64,000 nt of DNA from Tipula vernalis (GCA_958295665.1 OY282559.1:132163241-132227240); one strand, 5' to 3'; numbered from the stretch's first letter, positions 32,841 to 45,850 are shown. The notes: a model not told the origin generated them from the sequence alone. Translations and numbers: made by a program.

Positions 32841-33446
32841 GACGGTGACACCTAGTGTGTAATAAAAGAAGTTAAATTACTAGCTAAATATTTAACTATA
32901 CTAAAAGGGGTTCTGGCGCCTTTTGGAAGTGGGGAATAAAGCTGTGTAGTAAGATTGACTCCGTAACCTTCATTTAGGGTCAGCTACAGCAGGCTGTTCT
33001 GGTCTTGTTTTAGGCAGTCCTGTCTGTGGGCCCAAGATCTGTCCGAGGGGTAATCTGAGCGTGATTCGCAAGTGTACGTACTACCTCCTCGTGGTGACCT
33101 CCGGAAACTTTTGGCTTGTTTACCGAACAACAGGCTAAAGTACGACGCTAAAGGATGGTATAAACCTTGAAAAATAAAACAAAAATAAGGTGAGACACGT
33201 GCGCCGAGGGATGCATGATCATGGGTAAGTTGGTCGCTAGCACGGAACTCTGGATACTAGGCGACCTCCGGTTTCAATCAGCCTTACCACGGCAAGAGGC
33301 GCTGCCATGGTGGACCTTCCATTCCTCAACCAAATCGACAACTCATGGATTTAATTAAAAACAAAAATAATTAAGGCGGTGCTCCTTTAAACGCATGAGT
33401 CTCGGAAGATGAAATAGACCATTCAGGCCCTGCTTTTGAGGTCGTA

Positions 33447-33950
33447 ATGGATAACTCCAGTAAGGACGTAATAGTGCGCTCTCCTGTACATGACACTCTA
33501 TTGCCTGAAATGGATACCGAATCCACGTCGACTACGGCCGAAATAAATAGGGACCTCACAGAGTTGGAGCTCGAGGGAAAGTCAAAGAGGAGAGCACGCT
33601 TCAGCGGGGCCGCGAGGAGATGTATGTCCCATTTAATTCGGTCAGTGGTCCCCCGAGACGCTGCATTGCAGCAATGTAAGGAAAAAATCAGGGACAGAAT
33701 TGTCTCAACTAACAAGAGGAATAGGTCGGATAACGACTCTACCCTCAAAGGCATCGCAGCTAATAGAGGAAAAGTTTCCAGTCCTTCACCGAAGGCATTG
33801 GAAGCCGCCCCAAAAGCTGCAACGGAAGGCGACAATAAGGAGAGTTGCCCCGAGAACAGGACCGACACGGCCACAACGTATAGTGCGGCAGTGAAGGCTA
33901 TCAGGTTGGAGATTACCGACCAAGGCTACCCAGAGACAAAACTGGGTATT
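33447..33950 (+). pseudogene. LOA-like ORF1 (gag), N-terminal part
   Basis: It starts MDNSSKDVIVRSPVHD with an ATG at 33447. It is rich in Ser, Thr and charged residues (EGKSKRRARFSGAARRC), and the segment TYSAAVKAIRLEITDQGYPE is typical of the gag core start of this LINE group. The frame runs on to 34007, but around 33950 the sequence passes into ORF2 in a different frame (DSVDDLNRVANDVTEAI). The zinc knuckles are therefore lost by deletion. Confidence 0.75.
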
Positions 33951-36340
33951 GCACAGATTCTGTCGATGACCTCAACAGAGTTGCAAATGACGTTACCGAG
34001 GCAATAATTAATGCCTACCACTCAAGCTCACTCCTGGTGCGTATTAAAGGCACAAGGGATGTTTCTTTGGTGAAACCAAAACTTGGAAAACATGAGACGG
34101 AATGTCCGTAAACTTTTTAATAGGGCTAAGAGGACGAACGATTTGACTACCTATCGAAATTCCCTTACCCAATACAACACAGCTCTTAGGCAGAGCAAAA
34201 GACTCAGCTGGAGAGACTTCTGTAAGAAAATAGACAAACTACCTATAGTACTTCGAGTTCTCGAGGCAGTTTGTTACGCCGGAACAGACAGGCTGGACAG
34301 TCAAATCTTTTGGCCCTTTAAAATCAACGGGAGGGGACTGCGTATACCCTGCCTTTCTACAGAAGGAACTGCAGACTTTGCTGCCTTATCTCGCTACACT
34401 CTTCAGAGCCAGCTACAGCTTGGAATAAGTTCCAAAAGGCTGGAGGGAGGTTCGAGTGATTTTTATTACAAAAGCGGGGAAAAAATCCCCAGAGGAGATT
34501 AGGTCTTATAGACCTATTAGCCTCACATCATTTTTACTGAAAACCATGGAGAAAATTCTGGGACTTTGTATCAGATCCAACACTCTCCACAGATACCCTC
34601 TGGACTCTAGGCAGCACGCCTACTAAGTAGGAAAATCAACTGAAACGGCCCTATTTGAGCTGACATCGGAAATCGAAGATACGCTTCGGAATAAAGAGTT
34701 ATTACTATGCTCCTTCATTAATACCCAGAGAGCTTTTGATAACACATGTTTCTAGGTAATTCAGGAGCAATCACTAGCAAGGGGTATCGACCTCTTCACC
34801 TTAAAGTGGATTATAAATATGTTGGAAAATAGGAGGATTACGGCCTCTTTTCGAGACAAAACCATCACCATAGCGGCCACCAAGGGTTGCCCCAAGGGAG
34901 GTGTTCTCTCTCCCTTATTGTAGCTGATCGTGATGGATCAATTACTTACCAGACTGAGAAATTGAGACTTCTCGAACATTACCTATGCGGATGACCTAGT
35001 CTTGATGGTTAAGGGCAGACTCGCAAATACAGTAGGGCAAAGGATACAACAATCCCTAGAGGTAGTAAATAATTGGTGCACAGAGGTGGGCCTTACGGTA
35101 AATCCCAACAAGGTCAACTGCACTCTCTTTACTAACCGGAGGAAAATTGGCCTCCCGCCGATATCCCTGGGGGTGGGGGGTACTCTCCAACTGTCAACAG
35201 AGGTTAAATATCTGGGTGTCGTACTTGATCAGAAATTGACATGGAATCCCCACTAAAATCATACCACAAACAAAGCGAATAAGGCCTACTTCACCTGCCA
35301 TAGAATGTTTGGCAAAACGGGGGGACTGAGCCCACAAATGTTGGTTTGGCTCTACCGGGCCGTCATTAGACCTATGGTCTCTTACGCGGCGTTTGTCTGG
35401 TGGCCAAAGACGGAGTAGACTGACGCACGAAGAATACTGGATAAAATCCAGAGGTTAATTAGTCTGGGTGCAACTGGAGCAATGCACCTACACATTAAAA
35501 AAGTAGCCGGTTCAAAGGTCTGAGCCTAAAATGGAAAACTAAACTAAAACTAATAGCCAAAATTAAAACTGTAATGCCAGGACACAACAGTATCCTACAT
35601 AAATTAAACTTTAAGGAGGAATTGATCCAACTATCGGATTTAATGGTAAGGACAATAGACTGTCGGAGGAATTTCACTATTAGTTTGCCGGATAAGGCAC
35701 TGGTAAAGAATATTATCTGCTCCCTCCGCAGCTAAGCTTTCGTATGGTATATGGATGGGTCCAAAACAGACGGGGGTACCAATGCAGGGATAGTTGGGCT
35801 CGACCTAGAACTATGCATACCACTGTGTAGCACTCCCACAGTTTTCAGGCAGAGACCTTTGCTATTGAGGTATGTGTGCTTCAATGTTGCTCATAAGGAA
35901 CTGGGAGCAGAACTATATGAAATTAGTCTGGGAGTCCTCCAGTGGGATGAGACAGTCCAAGAAATTATTCAGTTAGAATATTATACGTCTGGGAGAGGCA
36001 GCGAGGATGGACCGCCAATCCCTAAAATCCCTTACCTGGTTTTTACCAGGGCAGGGCCATTTTAACGGCCATCTACATAAAATGGAAAGGTCCCTTACGG
36101 ACTAGTGCAGATTCTGCGACTGCGGTAAGGAGACATCGGAACACCTACTATTCATATGCGATGCTATCATCCTAAAAAGATTAAAGTTCCTCAATGCGTA
36201 CATAATTCAGTGGCCTAACGCCGACCCACTGGATATGCATCAGGTAGCGGCGTTTATCAAGGATATAGATCTACAGTTCACGTAGGAATCTCTAGGGATG
36301 CACAATAGGCCTCAATGGTCGCAGTGCTCTGGGCTGCATA
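33951..36340 (+). pseudogene. LOA-like ORF2: RT and RNase H, endonuclease deleted
   Basis: It begins in the linker after the missing endonuclease (MRRNVRKLFNRAKRTND near 34092). RT blocks follow with several stops and frame changes: SYRPISLTSFLLKTMEK near 34505, STETALFELTSEIEDTL, INTQRAFDNT (first Asp changed in context), KGCPKGGVLSPLL near 34885, and YADDLVLMVKGR (catalytic YADD, near 34985). STEVKYLGVVLDQKLTW and AVIRPMVSYAAFVWWPKTE follow. The RNase H starts with MDGSKTDGGTNAGIVG at 35751 and includes KELGAELYEI. The C-terminus has a CRFCDCGKETSEHLLFICD zinc-binding segment near 36110. An RNase H after the RT is a feature of the LOA and I groups. Confidence 0.85.
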
Positions 36341-36397
36341 CACCCACCCTTTAAAAAAAAAAACATTGTACTAAAATGGAATTTCCCATGATAAAAT

Positions 36398-36761
36398 TGT
36401 TACGTAATGTTTCTACGCTATTCTAACTGGAAAAGTCATGAGCTTCTAGAAGTTTGGTTTGTGTATATAAAAAAAGCGAAAGAATTCGAATTGGATTCGT
36501 AATATTTGGTAAGCGATAGTGTAAAGATTAAAAGGAATTAAAAAGTGATTTAAAAAGTGTTTTAGTGTAAAATAAAATGTAAAAGTGATCAGTAAAATTT
36601 GAGAATAATTTATATAAAGTGATTTTGTGAATTTTTATTGATAAACTGTGTTGTAATAAATTTTGTGAAATAAATAAATTTGTTGGTGATAAATTAAATT
36701 GATTTTGTATTATTCACAATCTAGTGATTCGAACATTAATTGAAAAGGCAAAAACGTAACA
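36398..36761 (+). repeat. LTR-like sequence, possibly a solo LTR
   Basis: This 364-bp segment begins TGTTACG and ends CGTAACA, a perfect 7-base inverted pair with the canonical TG...CA. It contains a TATATAA box near 36463 and AATAAA signals near 36635-36680, suggesting plus orientation. It may instead be the 3' LTR of the minus-strand gypsy element, whose integrase ends about 60 bases away. No target duplication and no second copy were seen. Confidence 0.45.
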
Positions 36762-36819
36762 ATATTTTTGAAACCGAATAAACGTCGTCTTAGAATTAAA
36801 GACATCAAGTGAATAGTCT

Positions 36820-37829
36820 TCATAAAGTAAATAAATGCAAAATGTCAATTATTTTCAATTTATAAAATGTTGTTGTTGTCAAATTAAATTTATTTTGATT
36901 CAACCTGCCATACCATGCAATTTTTTTTTTTTTTTTTTTCATTAAGCTTGAAACATGAAATATTGAATAAGATTTCAAAGTTATGAGTTCAGAAAATGGT
37001 TTTTTGTAATAAAATAAAAAATATCTAAAGCTAAAGTTAAAAACTGTATGCGGTTTTCGATGAAAGGAACTAGGTGTATTGGGTTTATATCCGAATAACA
37101 ACTCGTACGGCATAAAATTTGTTGTTGTGTAAGGTGAACTATTATAAGTGAACAATGAGTAAGGTAACCAAGAGTCCAAGTCTAGTGATTCTAAAGGAAT
37201 AAAATGACGGATATATTCGGTCAGAGTACGGTGTGATCGCTCTAGAGCTCTGTTGGTTTGAGGATGAAAAGCTGTGGTATACATTTGTGGGATTCATTGA
37301 ATTTTGCAACATTCCTTAAAAAAATCTTCCTACTAAATTTGAACCTTGGTCGGTTAATAATCCTCTCGGGGCTCCAAAAACGCAGACAAAGTGCTCTTCG
37401 AACGCCATGACTATAGTTTCAGTTGTCTGATTCTGCACTACCAAAGCAAAAAAATACTTCGTAAGGTCATGAAGATGGTTAGTATGTACCGATTGTTATG
37501 ATGTATGAAAGGGTAAGGACCAACGATATCGAGGAAAATTAAATGTAGTGTAAAGGAAAATTAGATGTAGTAGTGACCTTCAGGGATATCCTATAGTTAG
37601 CTTAGATATCTTGTGTCGTTTGCAATAATCATAAGACCTGATGTAAGTTTCAATTTGACGGAACCTTTTTGGAAAATTATAATACTTGCATAGGCGTCGA
37701 TAAGTGCGTAGTATCCCTTGGTGTTAGCCTAAATGAGTATTGTGGAATTTTTCAATTAATTTTGTTTGCTCACTAGGGTCAGATGTTTCGATTAAAGTAA
37801 TTGAAGTTTGATTTGAATTGGATAATGGA
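36820..37829 (-). pseudogene. Gypsy integrase, broken
   Basis: From the insertion edge the minus strand reads the integrase zinc finger (KFHNTHLG, a stop, HQGILRTYRRL, then YDYCKRHKI) and, after frame changes, the core with D in GLLTDQGSNLVG near 37360. The frame from 37284 gives TTAFHPQTNRALERSHRTL with the catalytic Glu (ALERS), SWLPYSLFTYNSSPY and PYELLFGYKPNTPS, then degenerates. These motifs are those of insect gypsy elements of the 17.6/297 type. Confidence 0.85.
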
Positions 37830-37839
37830 GCTTGTTCCA

Positions 37840-38040
37840 TACTGTTAAAGTTAGCCGAAAGTAAAAAGTCGATAATGCAGATTGTGTTAGTCCAGCCGAA
37901 AGTAAAAAAAATGGTAAGGCAGATTGTCTAATCCCAGCCGAAAGTTTCCAGCCGAAAGTTAAAAGTCGATAATGCAGATTATGATATAACATTCAAGCCG
38001 AAAATAAAAAATTTAGTAGTTATCAGCCGAAAATAAATAG
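37840..38040. repeat. Left terminal AGCCGAAAGT repeats of the foldback-like element
   Basis: Six copies of AGCCGAAA(G/A)T occur within about 180 bases. Two are in near-identical ~40-base units that include AAAAGTCGATAATGCAGATT. The right terminus carries one such unit inverted (about 45870-45910). Confidence 0.8.
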
Positions 38041-38599
38041 GATACATAGAAATCTATAAATATAAATTTTTATAAATAAATTTACGTGTAAAACTTTGCT
38101 TCGTAGAAAATATCGGAAAATCAGAAGAATATACAAAATTGGAATAAAATCAGCCTTTAGCTTAAATCAGCTAAAGCTGAATCGTTTTTATGTGATTTGT
38201 CAATAGCTGTCGAATTAATAAATTCAGTTCAAGTTTCCCGTGGGAAATCTCGGAAAATTCAAAAAAGTTTCCAGCCGAAAGTAAGAAATGGATGAATAAA
38301 ATCAGCCTTTAGAGTGTTATGTCTGGAGATGGATTGGATTGATATGACTTTTCAATAGCTATCGCAGGAAAAAAATTCAGTTTAAGTTTCCCGGGGGAAA
38401 TCTCGGAAAATTTGATTATCCTAAAATTATTAGAAAATTTATATAAAATCAGCCTCTAGAGTGTTATGTCTGGAGATGGATTTAATTGATGTGATTACTC
38501 AATAGCTATCGCAGGGAAAAAATTCAGTTCAAGTTTCCCGTGGAAAATCTCGGTAAATTCGATTTTCCAAAAATTATTAGAAAATTTTCCGAAATCAGA

Positions 38600-41500
38600 A
38601 AAACGAATTTTTCAAGATTTCCCACGGGAAACTTGGACTGAATTTTTTCCTGCGATAGCTATTGACAAGTCACATCAATCCAATTTATCTCCAGACATAA
38701 CACTGTAGAGGCTGATTTTATACAAATTTTTTAATAATTTTTGGAAAATTGAATTTTCCGAGATTTTCCACGGGAAACTTGAACTGAATTTTATTTGTGC
38801 ACTAGCTATTGAGTAATCACATCAATTGAATCCATCTCCAGACATAACACTCTAGAGGCTGATTTTATACAAATTTTCAATTAATTTTTGGAAAATCGAA
38901 TTTTCCGAGATTTCCCACAGGAAACTTGAACTGATTTTTTTCCTGCGATAGCTATTGATAAATCACATCAATGCAATTCATCTCCAGACATAACACTTTA
39001 AAGGCTGATTTTATACAAATTTTAGGAAAATCGAATTTTCCGAGATTTCCCACAGGAAACTTAAACTGAATTTTTTTACTGCAATAGCTATTGAGTAATC
39101 ACATCAATTGAATCCATCTCCAGACATAACACTCTAGAAGCTGATTTTATACAAATTTTCTAATAATTTTTGGAAAATCGAATTTTCCGAGATTTCCCAC
39201 GGGAAACTTGAACTGAATTTTTTTCCTGCGATAGCTATTAATAAATCACATCAATGCAATTCATCTCCAGACATAACACTTTAAAGGCTGATTTTATACA
39301 AATTTTCTAATAATTTTTGGAAAATCGGATTTTCCGAGATTTCCCACGGGAAACTTGAACTAAATTTTTTTCCTGCGATAGCCATTGAGTAATCACATCA
39401 ATTAAATTCATCTCGAGACATAACACTCTAGAGGCTGATTTTATACAAATTTTCTAATAATTTTTGGAAATTCGAATTTCCGAGATTTCCCACGGGAAAC
39501 TTGTACTGAATTTTTTTTCTGCACTAGCTATTGAGTAATCACATCAATTAAATCCATCTCCAGACATAACACTCTAGAGGCTGATTTTATTCATCCATTT
39601 CTTACTTTCGGCTGGAAACTTTTTTGAATTTTCCGAGATTTCCCACGGGAAACTTGTACTGATTTTTTTTCCTGCGATAGCTATTGATAAATTACATCAA
39701 TGCAATTCATCTCCAGATATAACACTTTAAAGGCTGATTTTATACAAATTTTCTAATAATTTTTGGAAATTCGAATTTTCCGAGATTTCCCATGGGAAAC
39801 TTAAACTGAATTTTTTTCCTGCACAAGCTATTGAGTAATCACATCAATTGAATCCATCTCCAGACATAACACTCTAGAGGCTGATTTTATACAAATTTGC
39901 CATTAATTTTTGGAAAATCGAATTTTTAGAGATTTCCCACGGGAAACTTGTACTGAATTTTTTTCCTGCGATAGCTATTGATAAATCACATTAATGCAAT
40001 TCATCTCCAGACATAACACTCTAAAGGCTGATTTTATACAAATTTTCTAATAATTTTTGGAAAATCGGATTTTCCGAGATTTCCCACAGGAATCTTGAAC
40101 TGAATTTTTTTCCTGCGATAGCTATTAAGTAATCAAATCAATTGAATCCATCTCCAGACATAACACTCTAGAGGCTGATTTTATACAAATTTTCTAATAA
40201 TTTTTGGAAATTCGAATTTTCCGAGATTTCCCATGGGAAACTTAAACTGAATTTTTTTCCTGCACAAGCTATTGTGTAATCACATCAATTGAATCCATCT
40301 CCAGACATAACACTCTAGAGGGTGATTTTATTCATCCATTTCTTACTTTCGGCTGGAAACTTTTTTGAATTTTCCGAGATTTCCTACGGAAAACTTGTAC
40401 TGATTTTTTTTCTTGCGATAGCTATTGATAAATCACATCAATGCAATTCAACTCCAGACATAACACTTTAGAGGCTGATTTTATACAAATTTTCTAATAA
40501 TTTTTGGAAAATCGAATTTTCCGAGATTTCCCACGGGAAACTTGTACTGAATTTTTTTTCCTGCACTAGCTATTGAGTAATCACATCAATTGAATCTATC
40601 TCCAGACATAACACTCTAGAGGCTGATTTTATACAAATTTTCTAATAATTTTTGGAAAATCGAATTTTCCGAGATTTCCCACGGGAATTTTGTACTGAAT
40701 TTTTTTCCTGCGATAGCAATTGAGTAATCAAATCAATTGAATTTATCTCCAGACATAACACTCTAGAGGCTGATTTTATACAAATTTTCAAATAATTTTT
40801 GGAAATTCGAATTTTCCGAGATTTCCCACGGGAAACTCAAACTGAATTTTTTTTCTGCACTAGCTATTGATAAATCACATCATTTGAATCCATCTCCAGA
40901 CATAACATTCTTGAGGCTGATTTTATTCATCCATTTCTTACTTTCGGCTGGAAACTTTTTTGAATTTTCCGAGATTTCCCACGGGAAACTTGTACTGATT
41001 TTTTTTATTGCGATAGCTATTGATAAATCACATCAATGCAATTCATCTCCAGACATAACACTCTAAAGGCTGATTTTATACACATTTTCAAATAATTTTT
41101 GGAAAATCGAATTTTCCGAGATTTCCCACAGGAAACTTGAACTGAATTTTTTTCCTGCACTAGCTATTGAGTAATCACATCAATTAAATCCATCTCCAGA
41201 CATAACACTCTCGAGGCTGATTTTATACAAATTTGCTATTAATTTTTGGAAAATAGAATTTTCCGAGATTTCCCACGGGAAACTTGAACTGAATTTCTTT
41301 CTTGCGATAGCTATTGACAATTCACATCAATCCAATCTATCTCCAGACATAACACTCTAGAGGCTGATTTTATTCATCCATTTCTTACTTTCGGCTGGAA
41401 ACTTTTTTGAATTTTCCGAGATTTCCTACGGGAAACTTGTTCTGATTTTTTTTCCTGCGATAGCTATTGAGTAATCACATCAATGCAATTCATCTCCAGA

Positions 41501-44500
41501 CATAACACTTTAAAGGATGATTTTATACAAATTTTCAAATAATTTGTTGGAAAATCGAATTTTCCGAGATTTCCCATAGGAAACATAAACTGAATTATTT
41601 TCCTGCAATAGCTATTGAGTAATCACATCAATTGAATTCATCTTTAGACATAACACTCTAGAGGCTGATTTTATACAAATTTTCTAATAATTTTTGGAAA
41701 ATCAAATTTTCCGAGATTTCCCACGGGAAACTTAAACTGAATTTCTTTCTTGCGATAGCTATTGACAAGTCACATCAATCCAATCCATTTCCAGACATAA
41801 CACTCTAGAGGCTGATTTTATTCATCCATTTCTTACTTTCGGCTTGAAACTTTTTTGAATTTTCCGAGATTTCCCACGGGAAACTTGTACTGATTTTTTT
41901 TCCTGCGATAGCTATTGATTACTCACATCAATGCAATTTATCTCCAGACATAACACTTTAGAGGCTGATTTTATACAAATTTTCTAATAATTTTTGGAAA
42001 ATCGAATTTTCCGAGATTTCCCACGGGAAACTTGAACTGAATTTTTTTCCTGCAATAGCTATTGACAAGTCACATCAATCCAATCCATCTCCAGACATAA
42101 CACTCTGGAGGCTGATTTTATTCATCCATTTTTTCTTTCGGCTGGAAACTTTTTTGAATTTTCCGAGATTTCCTACGGGAAACTTGTACTGATTTTTTTT
42201 CCTGCAATAGCTATTGATAAATTACATCAATGCAATTCATCTCCAGACATAACACTTTGAGGCTGATTTAATACAAATTTTAAGATATAATTTTTGGAAA
42301 ATCGAATTTTCCGAGATTTCCCACAGGAAACTCAAACTGAATTTTTTTCCTGCGATAGCTATTAAGTAATCACATCAATTGAATCCATCTCGAGACATAA
42401 CACTCTAGAGGCTGATTTTATACAAATTTTCAAATAATTTTTGGAAATTCGAATTTTCCGAGATTTCCCACGGGAAACTTAAACTGAATTTTTTTTCTGC
42501 ACTAGCTATTGAGTAATCACATCAATTAAATCCATCTCCAGACATAACACTCTAGAGGCTGATTTTATTCATCCATTTCTTACTTTCGGCTGGAAACTTT
42601 TTTGAATTTTCCGAGATTTCCCACGGGAAACTTGTACTGATTTTTTTTCTTGCGATAGCTATTGATAAATCACATCAATGCAATTCATCTCCAGACATAA
42701 CACTTTGAGGCTGATTTAATACAAATTTTCTAATAATTTTTGGAAAATCGAATTTTCCGAAATTTCCCACGGGAAACTTGAACTGAATTTTTTTTCTGCA
42801 CTAGCTATTGAGTAATCACATCAATTGAATCTATCTCCAGACATAACACTCTAGAGGCTGATTTTATACAAATTTTCTAATAAATTTTGGAAAATCAAAT
42901 TTTCCGAGATTTCCCACGGGAAACTTGAACTGAATTTTTTTCCTGCGATAGCTATTGACAAGTCACATCAATTGAATCCATCTCCAGACATAACACTCTA
43001 GAGGCTGATTTTATTCATCCATTTCTTACATTCGGCTGGAAACTTTTTCGAATTTTCCGAGATTTCCCACGGGAAACTTGTACTGATTTTTTTCCTGCGA
43101 TAGCTACTGATAAATTACATCAATGCAATTCATCTCCAGACATAACACTTTAAAGGCTGATTTTATACAAATTTTCTAATAATTTTTGGAACATCGAATT
43201 TTCCGAGATTTCCCACGGGAATCTTGAACTGAATTTTTTTCCTGCGATAGCAATTGAGTAATCAAATCAATTGAATACATCTCCAGACATAACACTGTAG
43301 AGGCTGATTTTATACAAATTTTCTAATAATTTTTGGAAATTCGAATTTTCCGAGATTTCCTACAGCAAACTTAAACTGAATTTTTTTTCTGCACTAACTA
43401 TTGATAAATCACATCAATTGAATCCATCTCCAGACATAACACTCTCGAGGCTGATTTTATTCATCCATTTCTTACTTTCGACTGGAAACTTTTTTGAATT
43501 TTCCGAGATTTCCCACGGGAAACTTGTTCTGATTTTTTTTCCTGCGATAGCTATTGATAAATCACATCAATGCAATTCATCTCCAGACATAACACTTTAG
43601 AGGCTGATTTTATACAAATTTTCTAATAATTTTTGGAAAATCGAATTTTCCGAGATTTCCCACGGGAAACTTAAACTAAATTTTTTTCCTGCACTAGCTA
43701 TTGAGTAATGACATCAATCCAATCCATCTCCAGACATAACACTCTAGAGGCTGATTTTATACAAATTTGCTATTAATTTTTGGAAAATAGAATTTTCCGA
43801 GATTTCCCACGGGAAACTTGAACTGAATTTTTTTCTTGCGATAGATATTGACAAGTCACATCAATCCAATCTATTTCCAGACATAACACTCTAGAGGCTG
43901 ATTTTATTCATCCATTTCTTACTTTCGGCTGGAAACTTTTTTGAATTTTCCGAGATTTCCTACGGGAAACTTGTACTAATTTTTTTTCCTGCGATAGCTA
44001 TTGATAAATCACATCAATGCAATTTATCTCCAGACATAACACTTTAAAGGATGATTTTATACAAATTTTCAAATAATTTGTTGGAAAATCGAATTTTCCG
44101 AGATTTATTATAGGAAACATAAACTGAATTATTTTCCTGCAATAGCTATTGAGTAATCACATCAATTGAATCCATCTGCAGACATAACACTATAGAGGCT
44201 GATTTTATACAAATTTTCAAATAATTTTTGGAAAATCGAATCTTCCGAGATTTCCCACGGGAAACTTGATTTGAATTTCTTTCTTGCGATAGCTATTGAC
44301 AAGTCACATCAATCCAATACATCTCCAGACATAACACTCTAGAGGCTGATTTTATTCATCCATTTTTACTTTCGGCTTGAAACTTTTTTGAATTTTCCGA
44401 GATTTCCCACAAGAAACTTGTACTGATTTTTTTTCCTGCGATAGCTATTGATAAATCACATCAATGTAATTTATCTCCAGACATAACACTTTAGAGGCTG

Positions 44501-45850
44501 ATTTTATACAAATTTTCTAATAATTTTTGGAAAATCGAATTTTCCGAGATTTCCCACGGGAAACTTGAACTGAATTTTTTTCCTGCAATAGCTATTGACA
44601 AGTCACATCAATCCAATCCATCTCCAGACATAACACTCTGGAGGCTGATTTTATTCATCCATTTCTTACTTTCGGCTGGAAACTTTTTTGAATTTTCCGA
44701 GATTTCCTACAGGAAACTTGTACTGATTTTTTTTCCTGCGATAGCTATTGATAAATCACATCAATGCAATTCATCTCCAGGCATAACACTTTAAAGGCTG
44801 ATTTTATACAAATTTTCTAATAATTTTTGAAAAATCGAATTTTCCGAGATTTCCCACAGGAAACTTAAACTGAATTTTTTTCCTGCAATAGCTATTGAGT
44901 AATCACATCAATTGAATCCATCTCCAGACATAACACTCTGGAGGCTGATTTTATAAAAATTTTCTAATAATTTTTGGAAATTCGAATTTTCCGAGATTTC
45001 CCACGGGAAACTTGATCTGAACTTTTTTCTTGCGATAGCTATTGACAAGTCACATCAATCCAATCCATCTCCAGACATAACACTCTAGATGCTGATTTTA
45101 TTTATCCATTTCTTACTTTCGGCTGGAAACTTTTTAGAATTATCCGAGATTTCCGACGGGAAACTTGTACTGATTTTTTTCCTGCGATAGCTATTGATAA
45201 ATCACATCAATGCAATTCATCTCCAGACATAACACTTAAAAGGCTGATTTTATACAAATTTTCTAATAATTTTTGGAAAATCGAATTTTCCGAGATTTCC
45301 CACGGGAAACTTGAACTGAATTTTTTTCCTGCAATAGCTATTGAGTAATCACATCATTTGAATTTATCTCCAGACATAACACTCTAGAGGCTGATTTTAT
45401 ACAAATTTTCTAATAATTTTTGGAAAATCGACTTTTACGAGATTTCCCACGGGAAACTTGAACTGAATTTTTTCCTGCGATAGCTATTGATAAGTCACAT
45501 CAATCCAATTTATCTCCAGACATAACACTCTAGAGGCTGATTTTATTCATCCATTTCTTACTTTCGGCTGGAAACTTTTTTGAATTTTCCGAGATTTCCC
45601 ACAGGAAACTTGAACTGAATTTGTTTCCTGCGATAGCTATTGAGTAATCACATCAATTGAATCCATCTCCAGACATAACACTCTAGAGGCTGATTTAATA
45701 CAAATTTTCTAATAATTTTTGAAAAATCGAATTTTCCGAGATTTCCCACGGGAAACTTAAACTGAATTTTTTTCCTGCGATAGCTATTTACAAGTCACAT
45801 CAATCGTATTTATCTCTAGACATAACACTCTAGAGGCTGATTTATTTTTA
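38600..45850 (+). repeat. Satellite array, ~148-bp monomers with higher-order structure
   Basis: About 49 head-to-tail monomers were seen. A typical monomer runs GGCTGATTTTATACAAATTT, TTTTTGGAAAATCGAATTTT, CCGAGATTTCCCACGGGAAA, CTTGAACTGAATTTTTTTCC, TGCGATAGCTATTGAGTAAT, CACATCAATTGAATCCATCT, CCAGACATAACACTCTAGA. A variant monomer (type B) replaces the second block by TCATCCATTTCTTACTTTCG plus GCTGGAAAC. Type B starts at 39591, 40332, 40927, 41374, 41822, 42122, 42569, 43015, 43461, 43908, 44356, 44655, 45102 and 45547, mostly about 447 bases apart. Short open frames in the array are by-products of the repeat. Confidence 0.93.

Larger units (their letters stand above)
32880..36364 (+). mobile_element. 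LOA-like LINE with internal deletion
   Basis: GC-richer DNA starts at about 32900 with a non-coding leader. It is followed by an ORF1 fragment, an ORF2 lacking the endonuclease, RT, RNase H, a Cys-rich C-terminus and an A-run at 36354-36364. The 5' limit is uncertain. The base composition contrasts sharply with the AT-rich flanks. A much older relative appears to lie at 10.6-12.3 kb. Confidence 0.85.

Noticed and set aside
40884..43600. 60-codon open frames (for example 40884-41066 and 43418-43600)
   Set aside because: They are by-products of the satellite monomer being open in one frame. They begin and end at the same points of the repeat and have no protein-like features.
38600..45850. Regular spacing of repeats suggestive of a CRISPR array
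   Set aside because: The units are contiguous 148-bp satellite monomers with no unique spacers, in a eukaryotic transposon context.
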